A model generated the notes under the pieces. It was given only the letters and a program-made list of their open reading frames with translations. It was not told where the DNA came from and made no database searches. From Candidatus Iainarchaeum sp. (GTDB lineage: Archaea; Iainarchaeota; Iainarchaeia; Iainarchaeales; GCA-2688035), in contig JAQTPU010000008.1 in assembly GCA_028712575.1 (NCBI GenBank), forward strand, positions 1-17,165: a stretch of DNA of 17,165 nucleotides, written 5' to 3'. Of this stretch, positions 13,125 to 17,165 are shown piece after piece; the first letter of the stretch is position 1, and each line of letters begins with the position of its first letter. Position numbers and translations under genes: made by a program.

Positions 13125-13676
13125 TTACATCCTCACTGAAAATGCGATTATCAGCACAATAAAATTGTAGAAAATGTGTGCAAAAATGTTCGGCACCAGG
13201 TTTTTGTTTTTCAGGAATGCCCTTGCAAGCACTATTCCCAAAAAAAACGCGCCTATTATCTCCGCAGCAGATGCATATGAAATGTGCGCAAGCGCAAACA
13301 CTGTCGAGCTTATTATTATGCCTGTTTTTTTTGCCAGAAAGCCTCGGAAGAAAATTTCTTCTGCGGTCACTCTTACAATTAAAAGGTAAAAAAGAAAAAG
13401 GATGCCCTTTGCCTGCAGGGAATTTATTGCTTCAAATACCTTCTGCGTGTCGTTAAGGCCTATTGCCAGCAGTATTATTGAGACTGCAATGGAAACTGCA
13501 AACAGCAGGCCTGTAAGCTTTGTTGTTTCCTTGAAAAAGGTTTTTGCGCCTATTTTTTGCAGCCCGAGTTCCGCAAGAATTTTTTTTATGCCGAATTTTT
13601 TTGCATTCCTTGCAATGAAAAGAACTGGGAATGCAATGAAAAAAAAGTCAATTAAAAAATTCACTGCAAAAATCAT
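13125..13676 (-). CDS. CPBP-family intramembrane metalloprotease (Abi-like)
   Basis: The polytopic membrane protein (183 residues from the chosen start) carries the CPBP/Rce1-like motifs: TAEEIFFRGFL (EExxxR), STVFALAHISY (FxxxH) and NIFAHIFYNF (HxxxN/H-type third motif). These are the glutamate and histidine positions expected for an active intramembrane protease. About six hydrophobic segments are seen. The ATG at 13676 overlaps the eS31 stop as ATGA; a codon at 13700 in the same frame would overlap eS31 further and is less likely. It sits between ribosomal and t6A genes, an unexpected place for a membrane protease. Its substrate is unknown. Confidence 0.83.
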   Translation of the reverse strand: MIFAVNFLIDFFFIAFPVLFIARNAKKFGIKKILAELGLQKIGAKTFFKETTKLTGLLFAVSIAVSIILLAIGLNDTQKVFEAINSLQAKGILFLFYLLIVRVTAEEIFFRGFLAKKTGIIISSTVFALAHISYASAAEIIGAFFLGIVLARAFLKNKNLVPNIFAHIFYNFIVLIIAFSVRM

Positions 13677-13867
13677 TTTTTCCACTCGGTATAGCCGCAC
13701 TTTCCGCAGGCAAACCTGTCCTTATGCGCAGCCATGAATATTCCCGGGCCGCATTTCGGGCAGTAGCGGTTTTTTCTTTTTACTGTTTCACCGCTGACTT
13801 CAAAAAGCGCCTGTTTGCTTTTTTTCTTTTTTCCTTGTTTTTTTGCAGCTTTTTCCTTTTCAGCCAT
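13673..13867 (-). CDS. rps27ae: 30S ribosomal protein eS31 (S27ae)
   Basis: This is a small zinc-binding ribosomal protein; the eukaryotic homologue is made as a ubiquitin fusion, but here it is free-standing. The 64 residues comprise a basic N-terminal tail (KEKAAKKQGKKKKSK) and a CxxC...CxxC zinc ribbon with cysteines at 36, 39, 54 and 57 (RYCPKCGPGIFMAAHKDRF, ACGKCGYTEW). The start ATG has a GTGGTGA site. It follows eS24 directly, as in many archaea, and overlaps the next gene by four bases. Confidence 0.95.
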   Translation of the reverse strand: MAEKEKAAKKQGKKKKSKQALFEVSGETVKRKNRYCPKCGPGIFMAAHKDRFACGKCGYTEWKK

Positions 13868-13893
13868 TTTTCACCACATTCCTTCAAATTTTT

Positions 13894-14226
13894 TTATTTC
13901 TTCGGCGCCGGTGCGGGGGGCGCTTTTGCCTTTTCCTCTTTGCTTTTTTTTATTCCCGCGCTTTTGTTTATCAAATGCCCCAGTTCTGTTTTCTGCATCC
14001 CTTTTTCTTCCTCGTATGCAAGGGCTTTTCCCCCTACAAATGTTGAGCCGAATCTTGTGCTTATTTTTTCGATTATTACAAGCTCGGGCTTTGCGCCGGT
14101 TAATGCGGCTATTTTTTCCCTCAGCTCCTTTCTTGTGGGGGTTGCTTTTGATTCCCTGACTTCAAAGGTTATTTCTTCCCTGTGAAAAACAGGGTTTTTT
14201 TGTTTCTGTGTTATTTTTACATCCAT
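13894..14226 (-). CDS. rps24e: 30S ribosomal protein eS24
   Basis: The 110-residue ribosomal protein begins MDVKITQKQKNPVFHREE, a family signature, followed by TPTRKELREKIAAL, the IEKISTRFGSTFVGGKALAY region and a Lys/Pro/Ala-rich tail ending PAPAPKK. The ATG at 14226 is preceded by GGTGGTG. Upstream in-frame codons to 14298 overlap spt4 and are not expected to be translated. Spt4 - eS24 - eS31 is a conserved archaeal order. In several archaea a dephospho-CoA kinase (DUF359) gene lies between spt4 and eS24; it is absent here. Confidence 0.95.
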   Translation of the reverse strand: MDVKITQKQKNPVFHREEITFEVRESKATPTRKELREKIAALTGAKPELVIIEKISTRFGSTFVGGKALAYEEEKGMQKTELGHLINKSAGIKKSKEEKAKAPPAPAPKK

Positions 14227-14275
14227 TTGTACACCACCAAATAAAAAAATTGTTTTTTTTGAGGGCTTTCCCGCT

Positions 14276-14470
14276 TTAACGGCTGAGGCGGAGCGCATAT
14301 TTTCCGGGCGTTGTAATCGCCTTGTGCTTTGCGATTTCGCTTTTTTCAGGGTCTATTATTACGACATAGCCCTGCCAGAATGTTGTGAATGCAGTCCCTT
14401 TACAGACAGGGCATTCTTTTGCGTCTTCAACAACCAGTTTGCAGTTTCTGCATGCTTTTTCTTTTGCCAT
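14276..14470 (-). CDS. spt4: Transcription elongation factor Spt4 (RpoE'')
   Basis: Spt4 forms the Spt4-Spt5 elongation factor that clamps RNA polymerase on DNA. The 64-residue protein has a zinc ribbon with cysteines at 7, 10, 20 and 23 (KACRNCKLVVED, KECPVCKG), then TFWQGYVVIIDPEKSEIAK and the C-terminal TPGKYALRL, which are family signatures. Start ATG 14470 has a GTGGTAA site. It follows rpo7 within 14 bases, the usual archaeal pairing. Confidence 0.96.
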   Translation of the reverse strand: MAKEKACRNCKLVVEDAKECPVCKGTAFTTFWQGYVVIIDPEKSEIAKHKAITTPGKYALRLSR

Positions 14471-14484
14471 TTTTTACCACTCTT

Positions 14485-15108
14485 TTATTTTTTGTCCCTT
14501 GTTTCCTTTGGCATCCTTATTTTGCCTTCATTTTTGTCCTTGATTTTTATTGTCCTTTCCTTTGCCGTTTTTTCGCTTACTCTCTGCCATTCTTCCTTTC
14601 CCAGGAAAGGCTGCCTCATTGTCAGGCCGATTTTTGAATTCTGGATGTTTCCCTTCAGCGAAATCGTGACTATTCTTGCGAATACATTGTCGTTTGATGT
14701 GAGCTTTACTTTTGTTTTTTTGCCTACAAAGCCGGGCAGTTTTGCATCGTATGTGATGTAATCGTCTATTATCTGGCTTACATGGACAAGGCCGTCAATA
14801 GGGCTGAACCTTACAAATGCGCCGAATTCAGTCACCTCTGAAACAAACCCTTCGACCAGCTCGTGCATCAGCGGCTTGAATACGAGCATTTCAAGGTCTG
14901 TTTCAAAATAGGCCGCCCCGTCTCCCGGAACAACCTTTCCCTTTCCGACGTTATCGATTGAAAGCACTGCAACAACAAGGCCAAGGTCCTCGTCGATAAG
15001 GCCCTCGTATTCCTGCTGCAATATTTTCAGCACTGTCGCGTCAAGCTTTTCCCCGAATTCCTTTGGCGGAACCCTTACCTTTTCCTTGATTTTAACCAGA
15101 TAATACAT
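14485..15108 (-). CDS. rpo7: DNA-directed RNA polymerase subunit Rpo7 (RpoE')
   Basis: Rpo7 (RPB7 homologue) forms the stalk of archaeal RNA polymerase with Rpo4. From ATG 15108 (MYYLVKIKEKVRVPP, with GGTGA upstream) the protein has 207 residues: an N-terminal tip domain (to about 80) and an S1/OB domain beginning near HELVEGFVSEVTEFGAFVRF, with SPIDGLVHVSQI. The C-terminal tail of about 25 residues is strongly basic and makes the protein somewhat longer than many homologues (about 190). An alternative start seven codons upstream lacks homology. It stands between a PIN-domain gene and spt4, as expected. Confidence 0.95.
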   Translation of the reverse strand: MYYLVKIKEKVRVPPKEFGEKLDATVLKILQQEYEGLIDEDLGLVVAVLSIDNVGKGKVVPGDGAAYFETDLEMLVFKPLMHELVEGFVSEVTEFGAFVRFSPIDGLVHVSQIIDDYITYDAKLPGFVGKKTKVKLTSNDNVFARIVTISLKGNIQNSKIGLTMRQPFLGKEEWQRVSEKTAKERTIKIKDKNEGKIRMPKETRDKK

Positions 15109-15172
15109 TTGCTCACCTTTATCCATCAAACAAATTTTTTTTTAATTCAGATTCTGAATAATAAAAATTTTT

Positions 15173-15568
15173 TCATTCCAGCGCAATAAAGCGCTTTTTT
15201 TTAAGAAATATATTGCTTCCAAACACTTTTATTTTTTTTCTCAATGCCCTGTCATTGGTTGCTATTATTATTCCTTTTGCAGCCAGTTTTTCAAGGCATT
15301 TGTCCGCGTTTTCCCCCTCCGCATCGATTTCCTTTACATTGTTTTTTTTCATTATTTCAAGCGCAAGCATTATTTCCTTTTCGTTTTTTTTTCCCTGCCT
15401 TGAAAGCTTTTCAAGTTCCTCAAGATTTTTTTCCGGAATTACAAATTCAACATCGCTTCCCAGCAGGTTCCTGGCCTGGCTGAAAATGTCTGTTTTGAAC
15501 CTGGCAACTGCAAGAATCATGTTTGTGTCTATGGCAATTGTCTTATTTTTCCGGTGTTGCGTAGCCAA
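15173..15568 (-). CDS. PIN-domain protein (Fcf1/COG1412-like)
   Basis: This is a 131-residue single PIN domain, a Mg-dependent RNase fold. The acidic cluster is recognisable: D14 in IAIDTNMIL, E50/E51 in EKNLEELEKL, D89 in GENADKCLEKL and D106 in IIATNDRALRKKI. The genomic position between aIF2-gamma and rpo7 is that of a conserved archaeal PIN protein suspected of roles in rRNA or RNA processing, rather than a VapC toxin; no antitoxin gene adjoins it. The start is TTG at 15568, with GGAGG five bases upstream, so the gene overlaps the aIF2-gamma 3' end by 26 bases. Confidence 0.85.
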   Translation of the reverse strand: MATQHRKNKTIAIDTNMILAVARFKTDIFSQARNLLGSDVEFVIPEKNLEELEKLSRQGKKNEKEIMLALEIMKKNNVKEIDAEGENADKCLEKLAAKGIIIATNDRALRKKIKVFGSNIFLKKKRFIALE

Positions 15569-16820
15569 TCAGCCTCCATCTTCCGCCTTCTTTCCTGCTT
15601 ACCGCGATTTTTTCGCCTTTCTCTATTACTGCCGGCGTTTTCAGGTCAATTTCAAGAACACTGCCTTTTTCCTTTATCATTGTTCCGAGGGCAGTCATTG
15701 CACCCACTGTAAGCACAAGCACATCGTTTGTCCTTACCCTCTTGTCCACATTTGCAATCAGCCTTTCAATAAAAGTCATTTTCAAAAAAACTTTTTTTGT
15801 AGGCAGGGGCATTAATCCCGGCTGTGCGATTACCTGGCCCCGCATCCTGTCATTCTGGGTAAGGGAGGGGTCAAGGGTTGTCCCAATGCCTATTAATCCG
15901 CCAGGCCCGGCTTCGTTCAGTTTTCCTGCCGCGCAGTTCAGGCTTTTCACTGTTGTCTGCATGGGTTTGCCTTCAATGCCGGGCGTAATTTCAACAGTGT
16001 CACCGATTTTTATCATGCCTTCTATTATCGAGCCGCCTATCACTCCGCCTTTCAGGTCGTTTATTTCAATGCCCGGCTTGTTGACGTCAAAGCTCCTTAT
16101 GCAGTAGGCCTTCAGGGGCTTGTTTTTTTCAAATGAGGGGGTTGGAATTGTTTTTTCAATCGCCTCTATCAGAAGGTCAACGTTAATCCCGAGATGCGCA
16201 GCAACAGGGACAATGGGGGCATTTTCAAAGCCGTTTGCTTTTAAAAATTCCTTTATCTGCCTCTGGTTCTCCAGAGCCTGTTTTTTGTCCGCAAGGTCAA
16301 TCTTGTTCTGTGCAACAACAATGTTTTTTATTCCCGCGATTTTCAATGCCACAAGATGCTCCGTTGTCTGCGGCTGGGGGCAGGGCTCGTTTGCCGCAAT
16401 TACAAGGACTGCGCCCTGCATTAATGCAGCGCCGCTTAGCATTGTTGTCAGCAGGGTTTCATGGCCGGGCGCATCGACAAAGCTCACTGTCCTTAATTTT
16501 TCAGCTTTTGAATTGCATGCAGTGCAGGCAGGCTTTATCGTGTATGCCTCGCTGCCTTTGCATCTGGGGCACTTGTAAAAGGTTGTGTCCGCATATCCAA
16601 GCCTTATGGAAATCCCCCTTTTCAGTTCCTCGCTGTGCGTTTCAGTCCATTTTCCTGTGAGGGCCTGTGTCAGGGAGGTTTTGCCATGGTCCACATGGCC
16701 GACCATTCCGATGTTCACTGCGGCCTGTTCGGCTTTTTTCTCTTCTTTCGGCGCTGCTTTTTCAGCGGAACTTGCTTTCGCTGGCTTTTTCTCGTGTTCC
16801 GCTGTTTTTTTTGCAGTCAA
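15543..16820 (-). CDS. eif2g: Translation initiation factor aIF2 subunit gamma
   Basis: This is the GTPase subunit of aIF2, which brings initiator Met-tRNA to the small subunit. The 425-residue protein has a Lys/Ala/Glu-rich N-terminal extension (about 1-33), then G1 GHVDHGKTS (41-49), switch 1 with RGISIRLGYAD, a zinc knuckle with cysteines 84, 87, 99 and 102, G3 DAPGHE (116-121), G4 NKID and the two C-terminal beta-barrel domains ending RWRLIGYATPEK. The start is TTG at 16820, with an AGAGGG site six bases before it. The N-terminal extension is unusual compared with typical archaeal proteins that begin close to the G1 motif. It adjoins eS6 upstream, a conserved archaeal pair. Confidence 0.97.
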   Translation of the reverse strand: MTAKKTAEHEKKPAKASSAEKAAPKEEKKAEQAAVNIGMVGHVDHGKTSLTQALTGKWTETHSEELKRGISIRLGYADTTFYKCPRCKGSEAYTIKPACTACNSKAEKLRTVSFVDAPGHETLLTTMLSGAALMQGAVLVIAANEPCPQPQTTEHLVALKIAGIKNIVVAQNKIDLADKKQALENQRQIKEFLKANGFENAPIVPVAAHLGINVDLLIEAIEKTIPTPSFEKNKPLKAYCIRSFDVNKPGIEINDLKGGVIGGSIIEGMIKIGDTVEITPGIEGKPMQTTVKSLNCAAGKLNEAGPGGLIGIGTTLDPSLTQNDRMRGQVIAQPGLMPLPTKKVFLKMTFIERLIANVDKRVRTNDVLVLTVGAMTALGTMIKEKGSVLEIDLKTPAVIEKGEKIAVSRKEGGRWRLIGYATPEK

Positions 16821-16835
16821 TTTTTCCCTCTTTGG

Positions 16836-17165
16836 TTATCTTCGTGATTTCGGCTTTATTTTCAGGGCTTCGTGCGCAAGCTCCGTGTTTCCGACATTTT
16901 CAAGGGATTCCTTTATCATCTGTTCCTTTACGGAAACTTTCTGTTCCTCGGCTTTCTGCTTCGGAATGAGCTGTTCAAACAATGCAGGGTCCCCTGCCTG
17001 TATTATTGCAAGGTTCAGCTGCTGTGTTTCCGCGCTTACAGTGTTCCCCCGGACTGTTTTTCTCTGCATTTTTCCTTTCCTGTCTGCCCTGAAGCCTGTG
17101 CCTTTTTTGAGCAGGGCTTTTTTTCTTGCCGGGCCCTGCATTGAGTTTTTCATTGGAAAGCCCTG
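16836..17165 (-). CDS. rps6e: 30S ribosomal protein eS6, 5' end outside the window
   Basis: The reading frame is open to the window edge (QGFPMKNSMQGPARKK at 17165 onward), so the N-terminal part is missing from this window. The visible part matches the second half of archaeal eS6: GFPM, a GPARKK(A/I)LLKKGTGFR stretch, and KMQRKTVRGNTVSAETQQLNL, the signature RKxVRGNTIS. After it comes a tail of about 55 residues rich in Glu, Lys and Gln (QKAEEQKVSVKEQMIKES and onward) that is longer than the usual archaeal C-terminus. The next gene, aIF2-gamma, starts 15 bases downstream. Confidence 0.93.
   Translation of the reverse strand, partial: QGFPMKNSMQGPARKKALLKKGTGFRADRKGKMQRKTVRGNTVSAETQQLNLAIIQAGDPALFEQLIPKQKAEEQKVSVKEQMIKESLENVGNTELAHEALKIKPKSRR

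Noticed and set aside
15173..15568. PIN protein as a VapC toxin
   Set aside because: No antitoxin-like gene adjoins it, and it occupies the conserved place between aIF2-gamma and rpo7 typical of a housekeeping PIN protein.

Overview
The window is archaeal. It carries archaeal/eukaryotic-type ribosomal proteins (eS1/S3Ae, uS15 of the long archaeal form, eS24, eS31/S27ae, eS6), aIF2-gamma, the RNA polymerase subunit Rpo7 with Spt4, and the KEOPS proteins Kae1 and Bud32 as two separate genes. Several genes have archaeal-style starts: TATA-like boxes about 25 bases before the start codon, or GGTGA-type ribosome binding sites. The A/T-rich, Lys(AAA)-rich coding, very tight packing, many TTG/GTG starts and a bacterial-type GrpE-DnaK-DnaJ set suggest a small-genome archaeon, possibly DPANN. 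That placement is inference; no rRNA gene is present to test it.

Layout. Positions 1-3090 (minus strand) run, in transcription order, lipoprotein - bud32 - mazG - uS15 - a 36-codon small ORF - eS1. Positions 3088-6822 (minus) hold grpE - a 31-codon small ORF - dnaK - dnaJ. A winged-helix regulator (6899-7330, plus) is divergent from grpE. The 76-base gap between them carries two copies of a 12-bp palindrome, TTRTTTAAACAA, exactly 20 bp apart. This looks like a self-contained heat-shock regulatory module. Next come a secreted Cys/Thr-rich protein with four 40-residue thrombospondin-type-1-like repeats (7364-8704, minus), and two plus-strand membrane proteins (8812-10029), the first with an HELSH metalloprotease motif. 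A membrane-anchored stand-alone Lon-type peptidase follows (10030-10791, minus).

From 17165 down to 10851 a continuous minus-strand series reads eS6 - aIF2-gamma - PIN nuclease - rpo7 - spt4 - eS24 - eS31 - CPBP membrane protease - Sua5/TsaC - transglutaminase-like protein - kae1. The first part is the conserved archaeal translation/transcription cluster. The latter part joins two enzymes of tRNA t6A synthesis (Sua5/TsaC makes threonylcarbamoyl-AMP; Kae1 transfers it to A37), with an unexplained transglutaminase-fold protein between them. Bud32, the Kae1 partner, is about 8 kb away on the same strand.

The most interesting items are the twin-palindrome heat-shock control region with its divergent regulator, the small ORF inside the grpE-dnaK operon, the thrombospondin-like repeat gene with mosaic repeat homogenisation, the GNRA-capped hairpin before uS15, and the t6A/transglutaminase linkage. 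No tRNA, rRNA, CRISPR array, insertion sequence or gene-free stretch longer than 300 bases was seen.
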